64,000 nt of DNA from Hafnia paralvei ATCC 29927 (GTDB taxonomy: Bacteria > Pseudomonadota > Gammaproteobacteria > Enterobacterales > Enterobacteriaceae), in the NCBI RefSeq assembly GCF_001655005.1, contig NZ_LXET01000046.1:186001-250000 (forward strand), given 5' to 3'. How positions within the stretch are numbered: the first letter of the stretch is position 1; every line of letters begins with the position of its first letter. Both the position numbers and the translations under genes were made by a program. The notes under the pieces are model-generated. The model was not told the origin of the DNA. It saw only the letters and a list, made by a program, of their open reading frames with translations, and did no database searches. Of the stretch, positions 1 through 8,875 are shown one piece after another.

Positions 1-58
1 TACGTTCGAACAACGCTTAAGGCCATGCAACCACGCATCTAACCGGAGATCACTACTG

Positions 59-985
59 ATGTTGCGCTATTTATTGGGGATTATTGTCGCCCTACTTCCA
101 TTCATTTCTGCTGCTAACCCAGATACTGCATCCTCTCCCTATCAAATTCCCGATACACAAATATTCACATTTCATTCGCCACAGAATGGTGACTACAAAA
201 TCATGGTTTACGCTCCAAAAACAAAGCCATCGGCGCAGGGCTGGCCGGTCATGTATATTTTGGATGGCGATACCTATTTTGCGCAGGCGGCTTCACTACT
301 CGCCCAGCAAAGCTGCGCGCGCTGTGCGTTAGAACCAGGCGTTATTGTGGCTATTGGATATGACGGTAAAAGCCGTCGGGATCGTGATTATCGTCCGCAT
401 GTACAGAAAATCGCACAAGAGCACAATCCACAGGGAGGAACCTACCCTACCGGCGCTGCAGGGCAATCAGATCTATTCTTTGCCTTTATAGAAGATGAGT
501 TGAAGCCAGATATCGCTCAGCGTTTTCCTATTGATAAGCAACACCAAGGGCTATTTGGTCACTCCTATGGCGGATTGTTTACTATTGATATGGCTACCAA
601 GCATCCACAGTCCTTCACTAATTGGTTCGCATCAAGCCCTTCAGTTTGGTGGAATCAACGTTATTTACAGCAACAGGCCGAGCAATTTCTCGTGAATAAG
701 CGGCCAATGGTAAGCCCATCAGGAATTATCCGTTTATCGGTCGGTGGTGACGAGCAAACTCTTCAACCATTTGAACAGAAACTACCAGAAGAAAAACAGG
801 CGATACTCAAACAACATAGAGCACAAAGAGCTATGGTTGACGGCGTGAAAACACTTAACGATACACTAAAGAAAATAGATGGTTACAGCGAGAAGGTTAG
901 CTTCCAATGCTATCCTCATCAATCACATATTTCAGTCAGCAGCATGGCTCTGAGTGATGCGCTGAAAATACACTTCGCACGATAA
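59..985 (+). CDS. Periplasmic siderophore esterase (IroE-like)
   Basis: 308 aa serine hydrolase of the esterase-D / IroE type. This family hydrolyses the trilactone of catecholate siderophores (enterobactin, salmochelin). The N-terminus (about residues 1-19, LLGIIVALLPF core, ending SAA) looks like a signal peptide, so a periplasmic site is likely. The nucleophile elbow GHSYGG places the serine at residue 169, and HQSH near residues 287-290 is a suitable catalytic histidine. The ATG follows a CGGAG ribosome-binding site. The gene converges on a FepA-type receptor, which supports a siderophore role. The reading frame stays open upstream to the window edge, but signal peptide and RBS favour this start. 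Substrate preference cannot be read from sequence. Confidence 0.85.
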   Translation: MLRYLLGIIVALLPFISAANPDTASSPYQIPDTQIFTFHSPQNGDYKIMVYAPKTKPSAQGWPVMYILDGDTYFAQAASLLAQQSCARCALEPGVIVAIGYDGKSRRDRDYRPHVQKIAQEHNPQGGTYPTGAAGQSDLFFAFIEDELKPDIAQRFPIDKQHQGLFGHSYGGLFTIDMATKHPQSFTNWFASSPSVWWNQRYLQQQAEQFLVNKRPMVSPSGIIRLSVGGDEQTLQPFEQKLPEEKQAILKQHRAQRAMVDGVKTLNDTLKKIDGYSEKVSFQCYPHQSHISVSSMALSDALKIHFAR

Positions 986-1019
986 AAAAATGCGCCAAAG
1001 TAACACTACCTTGGCGCAT
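984..1019 (-). terminator. Rho-independent terminator of the receptor gene
   Basis: Arms ATGCGCCAA and TTGGCGCAT (9 bp, 12-nt loop) lie between two convergent genes. On the minus strand the stem is followed by seven T residues (A984-A990 on the plus strand), so it fits termination of the receptor transcript. It may also act on the esterase transcript. Confidence 0.85.
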
Positions 1020-1030
1020 AATTCATTGAA

Positions 1031-3265
1031 TTAGAAAGAAGTATTTACACTAACATAAAACGTTCTTCCCGGCTCATTATACGTCTGAGCACCCGCACCA
1101 TACATATAGGAATGAGTGACTGCATTTCCTGTTGTCTGTGCATTCCCTGCTCTGAACTGGCGTTTATCGAATATATTTTCAATACCCCCGGTTAGGCTGA
1201 GATTTTTATTAACCGTATAGGTGCTGCTCAAACCAAAGACGGCGTATGGGCTTACTTCATTATTTTCAGACCCCGTCACTTTTTCGCCTTTGTAATTATA
1301 TTTTTTCGGCTTCTGACGGCCATACCATGTCATGGTCGTTTCCATTGACCAATCCTCACGAGCCTGCCAACGCAATGATGAATTAAGCGTATATTCAGGA
1401 ATAATTGAGAGGTAATCACCTGTCTTCTTGTTTTCGCTTTTGAACATATAGGTCATATTGTTATTCCATGTCACATTTTGACTCACTGGAATATTTAATG
1501 AACCTTCAAGTCCTTCAACAACGGCTTTAGGGACGTTTTCCCAACGATAAATATCTGCTGCACCGGTTGAGGATTTTCCAATCGGTGAGTATCCCGCCTC
1601 AATTTTATTACGATAATCATTACGGAAGTAAGTGACACCCGCTAGATAGTCGCCGTTATGAAACTCAATACCGATTTCTTTATTTATGCTGTTCTCAGCT
1701 TTTAAATCATTGTTCCCCTGCAAATAACAGGCTCCAGCGCTGGCATAACAGCCTTGACCGCGGCTATAAAGCAAATAGTTTGGATTCGTTTGATAGAGGC
1801 TTGGTGCTTTATAAGCGCGCGCAATCCCCATCTTCATCGTGAAATAATCGCCCAGTTCCTGAGATAAATTCAGCGATGGGCTCCAGTTATTGCCAACAAT
1901 GCTGTGGTAATCGAAACGCAGCCCTGGAGTGAGCATAGTGCTATCGGTTAGCTCAATATTGTCTTCAGCAAACAAAGACGTTATTTGCGCAGAAGTGTAG
2001 GGAGAACGATTGGCATCAGCAATACCAGGAACAGAACCGCCAGCCGTCGTCTGAGTGAAAGATGAAGGATCTTTCATCTTTTGCTCGTTCCATTCAGCAC
2101 CCACTGTCGCCGTTTGGCTAACGCCTAAATTGAATGGAATGCTGACGTCGCTATGCAGCAACAAACTATCCAATTGAGTCGTGGAAAAGCCTCGATTGCT
2201 GGAATCGAAAATCCCTTCAGTTCCCCCTGCTAATCCTTCGTTCATACGGGAGTTACGCGTTCTTTCATATTGAACATAGTTGATAGCCGATACACCGTTA
2301 TCCCACAGTCCACGATGGGTTAGCGCATAGGTTTGACGATACATACGGTTGGTTTCTTTACCGTACATATCTTTAACCAACTTGCTCGTATTCGTATTTT
2401 GAGTATCCCCTGCATAGAGGTTTCCTTGGCGACTATAGCCAGTTTCAAACTCTAGTGACTGCCCATCCATAACATCCCAGTGCAGCATTGCATTGATATC
2501 TTTATCAATATCACCTTCACGCCCTGCTGGGATTGTGTCGCTATAGCTTCCTGTACGTTCAGATTGATGTCCTTGGTTTAGATATTTTCCATCGGCTTGT
2601 GTTTTGCTATAGCCACCAAATAAACGGAAGCTGAAGTTATCGGTTAAAGGTCCTGCTAAGCTAAAATCGGTACGTTTAGTCGCGCCTTCCTCTTTGTGCT
2701 GTGGGAAGTTCATGTAGCCGTTCAATGTGCCGTGCAGCGTTTCCATCTGGCGCTTTGTTATGATGTTGACCACACCACCGGCAGCGCCATTGCCATAACG
2801 TGCAGCAGCGGGGCCGCGAATGACTTCGATACGCTCAATCATTTCAGGCGGAACCCAGCCAGTATCACCTCGCGTATCGCGCTCGCCGCGCCAGCCCAAT
2901 CTCACTGAGTTACGGCTGGATACAGGCAAGCCATCAACCAGAATTAACGTGTTTTCAGGCCCCATACCACGAATATCGATCTGGCGGTTATTGCCCCGCT
3001 GTCCACTGGTTGAGTTACCGGTCAGGTTTACACCTGGCATGGTGCGAATAAGTTCCGAAATATCGCGTGCAGGTGGGCGCTCTTTAATGGCTTCGGCATT
3101 GATAACCGAAACGCCAAGCGCTTGTAAAGTCTGCTGCTTGGCCGTGACTAAAATGGTGTCAGCCTCTGTATCTTTTTCAATTGAAGCATCATCTACGGCT
3201 GATGCTGCACCGCTGATCCCAACCAACGTCGCCACACACAGGCGAGTCCACTGAAATTTTTCCAT
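1031..3265 (-). CDS. fepA: TonB-dependent catecholate siderophore receptor (FepA type)
   Basis: Outer-membrane gated beta-barrel for ferric enterobactin-type siderophores. The start used here (codon 7 of the longest frame) gives 744 aa, close to the 746 aa of E. coli FepA. An ATG six codons upstream (3283) is also possible. A signal peptide ending GAASA is followed by a TonB box DTILVTA. The plug domain carries RTMPGVNLTGNSTSGQRG and RGPAAARYGNGAAGGVVNI, both strongly FepA/PfeA-like. The barrel ends in SVNTSF with a terminal aromatic residue, as outer-membrane proteins do. Similarity runs closer to FepA than to IroN, for example in the KKYNYKGE and NEPGRTFYVSVNT regions. A Fur-type palindrome lies about 150 bp upstream and a terminator follows. 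Confidence 0.93.
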   Translation of the reverse strand: MEKFQWTRLCVATLVGISGAASAVDDASIEKDTEADTILVTAKQQTLQALGVSVINAEAIKERPPARDISELIRTMPGVNLTGNSTSGQRGNNRQIDIRGMGPENTLILVDGLPVSSRNSVRLGWRGERDTRGDTGWVPPEMIERIEVIRGPAAARYGNGAAGGVVNIITKRQMETLHGTLNGYMNFPQHKEEGATKRTDFSLAGPLTDNFSFRLFGGYSKTQADGKYLNQGHQSERTGSYSDTIPAGREGDIDKDINAMLHWDVMDGQSLEFETGYSRQGNLYAGDTQNTNTSKLVKDMYGKETNRMYRQTYALTHRGLWDNGVSAINYVQYERTRNSRMNEGLAGGTEGIFDSSNRGFSTTQLDSLLLHSDVSIPFNLGVSQTATVGAEWNEQKMKDPSSFTQTTAGGSVPGIADANRSPYTSAQITSLFAEDNIELTDSTMLTPGLRFDYHSIVGNNWSPSLNLSQELGDYFTMKMGIARAYKAPSLYQTNPNYLLYSRGQGCYASAGACYLQGNNDLKAENSINKEIGIEFHNGDYLAGVTYFRNDYRNKIEAGYSPIGKSSTGAADIYRWENVPKAVVEGLEGSLNIPVSQNVTWNNNMTYMFKSENKKTGDYLSIIPEYTLNSSLRWQAREDWSMETTMTWYGRQKPKKYNYKGEKVTGSENNEVSPYAVFGLSSTYTVNKNLSLTGGIENIFDKRQFRAGNAQTTGNAVTHSYMYGAGAQTYNEPGRTFYVSVNTSF

Positions 3266-3411
3266 TCCTTTCCCCATAAGCATATTCGCCTGCTTTCAAA
3301 TCCTGCGGAAAAGCAAAGCGACAAGATAAAAATGCCTTCGCTAACGAAAATCGCTGCATTGGCTGTTTTTTTATGACTGTTAACAAGTCGGCATTTTTAT
3401 ATAGCTTCACG

Positions 3412-3454
3412 CAAACAAATGCAAATGATAGTTAGTATCATTTGCATTTGTTTG
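3412..3454. promoter_or_regulatory. Long Fur-box palindrome upstream of fepA
   Basis: A perfect inverted repeat with 19-bp arms (CAAACAAATGCAAATGATA) around GTTAG. Its centre, TGATAGTTAGTATCA at 3426-3440, differs at two positions from the 7-1-7 Fur consensus TGATAATNATTATCA. The site lies in the upstream region of the receptor, so iron repression of fepA is the natural reading. The symmetry extends well beyond a single Fur box. Confidence 0.75.
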
Positions 3455-3830
3455 ACGAGAGTCAACACACGCGTTTGCGCTACAAAACGTATGGGTATAA
3501 AGCCTGCATTATTGGCTGATTTTTAACGTAAGGGGCGGATTCACTGGAGGAAATCATCTCGCGTGATGATTTATATCTAAAGCTGTAGCACTTAAAAGTA
3601 GATCTCTGAATTGAATACGAAAAAAGGAGTTATATATTTTATGGTCTATTTTAAATATCACCACAAAAAATTTTAAATAAACAACAAGTTTTTTAATGTT
3701 TTTATATTATAAATATAATTAAAAAATAATATCACATTATGCTGTAAACATTATTTCCACTTCCGGCTTTAATATTGCCAACAGATAAACATAATAAAAT
3801 AAAAACAATATATTTCAATACAATACATTT
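3455..3830. other. AT-rich intergenic region upstream of megL
   Basis: No gene is seen. It holds a near-perfect 22-bp palindrome at 3551-3572 (AAATCATC and GATGATTT around TCGCGT) and, about 85 bp before the sigma-54 promoter, TGTAAA at 3743, which resembles half a TyrR box without a good second half. The rest is very AT-rich, as expected of a bendable upstream activating region. Confidence 0.5.
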
Positions 3831-3846
3831 TGGTACAAAGGTTGCT
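3831..3846 (+). promoter_or_regulatory. Sigma-54 promoter of megL
   Basis: TGGTACAAAGGTTGCT matches the sigma-54 consensus TGGCAC-N5-TTGCW with one mismatch in the -24 element and exact GG-to-GC spacing. Transcription would start near 3857, about 33 nt before the megL ATG. A sigma-54-type activator gene lies downstream at 6663-8195, which makes a chance match less likely. Confidence 0.75.
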
Positions 3847-3889
3847 TATTAGATTATGGGAAATACATAAACTAATGAGGAAACAAAGC

Positions 3890-5083
3890 ATGAAACTGGA
3901 CGATAAAGGCTATAACACTAAAATCATCCATGCGGGACAACATCCAGACGCCACCACCGGTGCTCTTGCAACACCTATTTTCCAAACCTCTACGTTTGTC
4001 TTTGAAAATGCCAAACAGGGTGCTGCCAGATTTGCACTTGAAGAGCCTGGTTATATCTACACACGTCTTGGAAATCCGACTCAAACCGCACTAGAAGAAA
4101 AAATAGCTATTCTAGAAGGCGGAGAAGCTGCCCTCGCGACTGCATCAGGAATGGCTGCGATTTCTTCCACGCTGTTGACCCTGTGTGGGCAGGGCGATCA
4201 CATCATCGCCTCTGAAGCTATCTACGGCTGCACACATGCTTTGCTATCACACAGCATGCCGAAATTTGGTATTGACGTTACCTTCGTCGACGCGACGAAT
4301 ATCGAAAATATCAGGCATGCGATCAGGCCAAATACCAAAGTTATTTATATTGAAACGCCTGCAAACCCCACATTATCTATTATCGATATTGACGCCTGTG
4401 CTCAGCTAGCCCATACCAATGATGCATTATTGGTCGTTGATAACACTTTTATGTCGCCCTATTGCCAGAATCCACTCAAGTTTGGCGCAGACATCGTGGT
4501 ACACAGCGTAACCAAATATATAAACGGCCACGGTGATGTTATTGGCGGGGTCATTGTCGGCAGCCAAGAGTTCATCAATCAGGCTCGATTTGTTGGGGTC
4601 AAAGACATTACCGGCGGCTGTATCAGCCCTTTCAATGCCTGGCTCACTTTGCGTGGATTAAAGACGTTAGCCGTGCGTATGGAACGACATTGTCAAAACG
4701 CAATGCAGGTTGCAAAATTTTTATCCTCGCATCCTGCAGTCACAAAGGTTTATTATCCCGGCCTGCCAGAACATCCAAACTATGAGCTGGGCAAAAAGCA
4801 GATGTCGAATTTTGGCGCTGTAATCAGTTTTGAAATTAAAGGTGGAGTGGAAGCAGGCCAAACCGTAATGGATTCTGTTGAATTGTGTTTACTGGCCGTC
4901 AGCCTTGGTGACACGGAGACATTAATTCAGCATCCCGCTTCAATGACACACTCCCCTATGTTGCCAGAGGAAAGAATGAAAGCCGGCATTACCGATGGGC
5001 TAATAAGAATATCTGTAGGGCTTGAAGATCCTGAAGATATCATCGCCGACCTTAAACAAGCCTTTAACAAGGCTGCTTTTTAG
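3890..5083 (+). CDS. megL: Methionine gamma-lyase
   Basis: 397 aa PLP enzyme of the Cys/Met-metabolism family. It cleaves L-methionine to methanethiol, 2-oxobutyrate and ammonia (EC 4.4.1.11). The PLP lysine is K209 in HSVTKYINGHGDVIGG. The active-site motif YGCTHA carries Tyr112 and Cys114; that cysteine is typical of true methionine gamma-lyases rather than cystathionine lyases. Length and sequence closely resemble the 398-aa Citrobacter freundii enzyme. The frame is open 20 codons further upstream, but ATG 3890 follows GAGG by 9 nt and lies downstream of the predicted sigma-54 start site, so it is preferred. A permease and a regulator follow on the same strand. Confidence 0.95.
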   Translation: MKLDDKGYNTKIIHAGQHPDATTGALATPIFQTSTFVFENAKQGAARFALEEPGYIYTRLGNPTQTALEEKIAILEGGEAALATASGMAAISSTLLTLCGQGDHIIASEAIYGCTHALLSHSMPKFGIDVTFVDATNIENIRHAIRPNTKVIYIETPANPTLSIIDIDACAQLAHTNDALLVVDNTFMSPYCQNPLKFGADIVVHSVTKYINGHGDVIGGVIVGSQEFINQARFVGVKDITGGCISPFNAWLTLRGLKTLAVRMERHCQNAMQVAKFLSSHPAVTKVYYPGLPEHPNYELGKKQMSNFGAVISFEIKGGVEAGQTVMDSVELCLLAVSLGDTETLIQHPASMTHSPMLPEERMKAGITDGLIRISVGLEDPEDIIADLKQAFNKAAF

Positions 5084-5096
5084 CTTTGATTAATTT

Positions 5097-5160
5097 GTCC
5101 CCTCAGCTGCTGAAACCGCATAAAAAGCAGGCACTGAAACAGCAACGCAAGCTTGAGGGG
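5097..5160 (+). promoter_or_regulatory. megL-permease spacer: hairpin and weak sigma-54-like site
   Basis: CCCCTCAGC near 5099 can pair with GCTTGAGGGG near 5151 with one bulge. No T-tract follows, so it is not a clear terminator. Inside the loop, AGGCACTGAAACAGCA (5129-5144) has the GG and GC dinucleotides at sigma-54 spacing but a poor -12 element. It could separate permease from lyase expression. Both readings are weak. Confidence 0.3.
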
Positions 5161-5243
5161 ATACAGCCGTAGACAAGCATATAAAACAGATAGGTAACGG
5201 CTGTTATTTTAACTCTAATTGATTATTCAGACAGGAGTAACTC

Positions 5244-6527
5244 ATGTCCACTATTGCTTCCATAAGTGAAACAAAGCGGCAATATAATAATATTCCCCTA
5301 ACCGCCTATGATGCTGGTTGGATACTGTTGTGTATTGGTATGGCCATCGGAGCAGGTACGGTACTTGTTCCCGTGCAGATTGGACTAAAAGGCATTTGGG
5401 TTTTCATCGTTTCTTTTTTAATCGCCTACCCTGCCACCTATATGCTACAAAATCTGTACATGAAAACCCTATCTGAGAGTGACATTTGCGAGGACTACTC
5501 TAACATTATCACTCAATATCTTGGGAAGAACTGGGGCATCGCACTCGGGATAATTTACTTTGTCATGCTTGTCCATGGCATGTTTATTTATTCTATTTCA
5601 GTAATTTATGATAGCGCATCCTATCTAAAAACATTTGGCGTCACAGAACACTTATTATCTGACTCAGCTGTTTACAAATTGATCGTCTTTATGGTTTTAG
5701 TTTTTATTGCCTCTAGAGGGGAGCGACTACTCTTTAAAATATCTGGCCCAATGGTCGTGGTCAAAGTGGGTATTATCGTCTTACTTGGACTCGTCATGAT
5801 CCCTCATTGGGATCTAAAGAATATCACCGCATTTCCTGACATTGGCGTATTCTCACGCGATGTTTTATTAACGATACCGTTTGCTTTTTTCTCTGCCGTA
5901 TTTGTCCAAATACTCAATCCAATGAACATTGCTTATAGGAAAAGAGAAGAAGATAAGCATCTAGCAACCTATAAAGCGATTCGCGTTCATCGTATTTCCT
6001 ATATCATCTTAATAAGTATTATTATATTTTTCTCATTTTCTTTTACCTTCTCAATGAGCCACGAGCAAGCGGTAGAGGCATTCAATCTTAATATTTCTGC
6101 TCTCGCTATGGCGGCGAAAGTTATCCCTGGCACGCTCGTTCATATTATGACAACCTTGCTAAATATCTTTGCAGTGCTCACTGCATTTTTTGGCATATAT
6201 TTAGGTTTCCAAGAAGCGGTCAAAGGTATTCTACTCAATATTATTCAACGTTTTATCCCAGCAAGCAGGATCAACCATACCGCCCTCGGTATTGGCGTAT
6301 ATGTGTTCATCGTTCTATTGCTTTTCCTCTGGGTTTCTCTCGGTTTCTCAGTGGTTATCTTCTTTCATATCGGTAGTCCATTGTATGGGATTGTCTCATG
6401 CCTAATCCCATGCTATCTCGTTTATAGAGTTCAAAAACTTCACCAATTCAAAGGAGTACAGACATGGTGTGTGTTTTTATTTGGCTTACTACTGGTGATA
6501 TCCCCTTTCCTCAAGGTCTTTGAGTAG
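5244..6527 (+). CDS. HAAAP-family amino-acid permease
   Basis: 427 aa inner-membrane protein with about 11 hydrophobic segments. It belongs to the hydroxy/aromatic amino-acid permease family (TdcC, SdaC, YhaO, YhjV). The N-terminal DAGWILLCIGMAIGAGTVL motif, an unwound first helix with GAG, is the family hallmark. The ATG follows CAGGAG. It sits 160 bp after megL on the same strand and before a TyrR-like regulator, so import of methionine or a related amino acid for MegL is a reasonable inference. Substrate is not shown by sequence. Proton- or serine-coupled symport is the family mechanism. Confidence 0.85.
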   Translation: MSTIASISETKRQYNNIPLTAYDAGWILLCIGMAIGAGTVLVPVQIGLKGIWVFIVSFLIAYPATYMLQNLYMKTLSESDICEDYSNIITQYLGKNWGIALGIIYFVMLVHGMFIYSISVIYDSASYLKTFGVTEHLLSDSAVYKLIVFMVLVFIASRGERLLFKISGPMVVVKVGIIVLLGLVMIPHWDLKNITAFPDIGVFSRDVLLTIPFAFFSAVFVQILNPMNIAYRKREEDKHLATYKAIRVHRISYIILISIIIFFSFSFTFSMSHEQAVEAFNLNISALAMAAKVIPGTLVHIMTTLLNIFAVLTAFFGIYLGFQEAVKGILLNIIQRFIPASRINHTALGIGVYVFIVLLLFLWVSLGFSVVIFFHIGSPLYGIVSCLIPCYLVYRVQKLHQFKGVQTWCVFLFGLLLVISPFLKVFE

Positions 6528-6662
6528 TTTTTGCCGCCAAGAAAAATTCTCACAATACTGTGATGTCCGGCAGGGGGTAAATCACCTGTTGGACAATCTA
6601 TAATTGCTCTAGTTAAAAACATTGATACCATGAATGCCATACATTTGACTATGGTGGTTATC

Positions 6663-8195
6663 ATGCTTACCGTTGGATGGAATATAAAAACAATTGATCG
6701 TACTGCGATGATTGCTGATGTCATCACTGAGTTCAGCAATATGGATATTTATATTGATGCCCTACACGTATCCTCTTGCGAGATTTTTATTCGATTTAAC
6801 ATTCCTTCAGAAAGAAAATTACAATATCTACTCGGCAATTTGCTGATCAATCATGATATTCTTAGCGTATATTCTGCTAACGGCGACCATTCTGAACTCT
6901 CATTTTCTGATTATGGTCATATTGTTATCTCTAACTACGGCATTATTAATGAGTTTAATCATATTGCAGAGAAAACATTTAACTTATCACGAAATGAGAT
7001 AATCGGCAGAAATATATCCTCTATTGTAAACTGGAATGAAATAAAGGATTTTCGCTGTGGAAAAATATACGCAAAAGAAATTAAGAGCAAAACAAATGGA
7101 GACCTGTTTAGCTGTACTATTCGTCCTATTTTACAGGAAAACAAGATTACTGGCGCAACTATATTCATTAATAACTCTGTCATCAAAAACACTGAAACTA
7201 AAAAAGTTTTGCAAAAATATAAAAATGAAAAAACACCATCAGACTTTGATGAGTTCATTTATGCTAGCCCTAGCATGGTAGCCTGCTTAGCCGCTGCAAA
7301 AAAAATAGCCCAAAGCAAATATACGGTTCTTATTCGTGGGGAGACAGGGACAGGCAAAGAACTCATTGCCAGAGCAATTCATCATGCTAGCGAGCGCCAA
7401 GAGTGCCCATTTGAAGCGATAAACTGTGCTGCAATCCCTGAAACGTTAGTCGAAAGCGAGTTATTTGGCTATGAATATGGTGCTTTTAGTGGTGCACTTA
7501 AAGGCGGGAAGATGGGCTTATTTGAAAGCGCCAATCATGGCACTATTTTTCTTGATGAGTTTGGTGAACTTTCACTTTCGCTGCAAAGTAAATTATTACG
7601 CGTGCTGCAAGATGGTATGATCAAACGAGTTGGCGGACTCAAGACCCAATATGTAGACGTAAGAGTCATCGTAGCCACCAACCAAAACCTAGAGCATTTA
7701 ATAGAGCAAAAACTATTTCGCGAGGATCTCTACTATCGCGTCAACATTCTCCCCATCACCATTCCACCACTGAGAGAACGCAAAGAGGATATCCTCCCAC
7801 TTGTGAGCTATTTTTTCCAAAAATACGCTGCCGAATTGAACAAAAAACTTATCTTGCTCCCGAGTGCACTTGAAGTTCTGATGGGCTATTCATGGCCAGG
7901 AAACGTACGTGAGCTAAAAAATATTCTGCTCAGAACCATGCTATTAGCTGAAAAACCTGAAATCTCCGGTGCAGATATTTCTCTGCCAGAGGATAAAAAC
8001 ACTGAAAACAGCATACAAAATGGCAGCATTAAAACGATGATTGAAACTCAAGAGCGAGAGATTATCAGAAAATATCTTGTATCACTGGGCTCTGCCAGAA
8101 AGGTCGCTAACCAAATCGGATTGTCACACACCACCGTACTCAATAAAATTAAGCAATATCATTTAGAACATCTGCTATTGAGCAAAAGGAAATAG
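6663..8195 (+). CDS. TyrR-like sigma-54 enhancer-binding regulator
   Basis: About 510 aa from the start chosen here. The N-terminal 70 residues align with the ACT domain of TyrR, a PAS-like segment follows (about 75-185), then an AAA+ domain with Walker A GETGTGKE (226-233), and a C-terminal Fis-type helix-turn-helix (VANQIGLSHTTVLNKIKQY). Unlike E. coli TyrR it keeps the sigma-54 contact loop as GAFSGA (273-278), a conservative variant of GAFTGA. It should therefore activate sigma-54 promoters, and one precedes megL. An ATG at 6630 is possible but has no RBS and would add residues outside the TyrR alignment. The first half is strikingly AT-rich. The ACT domain suggests an amino-acid effector. 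Confidence 0.85.
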   Translation: MLTVGWNIKTIDRTAMIADVITEFSNMDIYIDALHVSSCEIFIRFNIPSERKLQYLLGNLLINHDILSVYSANGDHSELSFSDYGHIVISNYGIINEFNHIAEKTFNLSRNEIIGRNISSIVNWNEIKDFRCGKIYAKEIKSKTNGDLFSCTIRPILQENKITGATIFINNSVIKNTETKKVLQKYKNEKTPSDFDEFIYASPSMVACLAAAKKIAQSKYTVLIRGETGTGKELIARAIHHASERQECPFEAINCAAIPETLVESELFGYEYGAFSGALKGGKMGLFESANHGTIFLDEFGELSLSLQSKLLRVLQDGMIKRVGGLKTQYVDVRVIVATNQNLEHLIEQKLFREDLYYRVNILPITIPPLRERKEDILPLVSYFFQKYAAELNKKLILLPSALEVLMGYSWPGNVRELKNILLRTMLLAEKPEISGADISLPEDKNTENSIQNGSIKTMIETQEREIIRKYLVSLGSARKVANQIGLSHTTVLNKIKQYHLEHLLLSKRK

Positions 8196-8320
8196 CTCTC
8201 TTCAAGACCGTAAAATCATGCTATTTCAAAGGGATATGAAGGAATACGGTAGAGGCGAGCGAATTGAAAATCCCCTCTTTTACAAAATTCGGATGCGTAT
8301 AAGAAAAGAATTATCTAGGA

Positions 8321-8348
8321 ATGTGTGCAGGAAAAACCTTGCACACAT
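8321..8348 (+). terminator. Possible terminator of the regulator gene
   Basis: ATGTGTGCA pairs with TGCACACAT, extended by GG/CC with one bulged A, around an AAAAA loop. The following ATTTGTGCATTTTAT is only moderately T-rich. It sits in the 272-bp gap between the regulator and the convergent ynb operon. Confidence 0.5.
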
Positions 8349-8467
8349 ATTTGTGCATTTTATTAGACGTTTCGTTGCCTTTCTGACTGACTAACAGTGC
8401 CTTATCAAAAAACTGATTATTCAGTGAGTGGCTATCTTTTAAAAAAGGTTAGGTAATGAAAAAACAC

Positions 8468-8875
8468 TTATTGCCACAACAACCCCATCAACCAAATAAC
8501 CCACAGCCCCCCCGTAATCCACATGGTGTATCGACACTGATTCATAGCCCCCTGTTGGCGCTCGATAAACGTAAGCTCCTGTAGCTTTTCTCGGCGCCAG
8601 ATAACAAAGAGCACCTCTCCAGCAACCTTGTTGTTCTCTTCGCTCATAAGCCGAAAGTAGTGTTCATCCAGCCAAAGCCGCCAGCAACCAAACCACACAG
8701 CGCCGCACAGTAAAGCGATAAAAGCTCGGAGTAAAAACGACGGGTCAGTAAAGATCACCCAGACTATAGGGGGAACAGAAAAGAGTATAAAGAAACGCCA
8801 ACTCTTCAGGGTTTGTTGCACGAGGAGTGGTTGCAGAGTAGCTCTGCTGGTCACACCGTGATTTTTGTCGTCCAT
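8468..8875 (-). CDS. Small membrane protein of the ynb operon
   Basis: 135 aa, unrecognised. Three hydrophobic stretches are visible: about 28-43 (FFILFSVPPIVWVIF), 47-66 (LLRAFIALLCGAVWFGCW) and 117-134 (MWITGGLWVIWLMGLLW). Charged segments between them could face the cytoplasm. The start overlaps the end of ynbD by 25 nt, so it is probably translationally coupled and the last gene of the operon. I recall no equivalent in the four-gene E. coli ynb cluster. No enzymatic motif is seen; an accessory or scaffold role in lipid synthesis would be a guess. Confidence 0.7.
   Translation of the reverse strand: MDDKNHGVTSRATLQPLLVQQTLKSWRFFILFSVPPIVWVIFTDPSFLLRAFIALLCGAVWFGCWRLWLDEHYFRLMSEENNKVAGEVLFVIWRREKLQELTFIERQQGAMNQCRYTMWITGGLWVIWLMGLLWQ

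Noticed and set aside
1..42. Open frame ending in TAA at 40-42 that could be the tail of an upstream gene
   Set aside because: Only 13 codons, no recognisable sequence, and a second frame is also open.
2820..3254. 144-codon open frame antisense to fepA
   Set aside because: Lies within a strongly supported gene on the other strand and has no RBS or family features.
5099..5160. Hairpin after megL read as a terminator
   Set aside because: No T-tract follows and the permease continues on the same strand.
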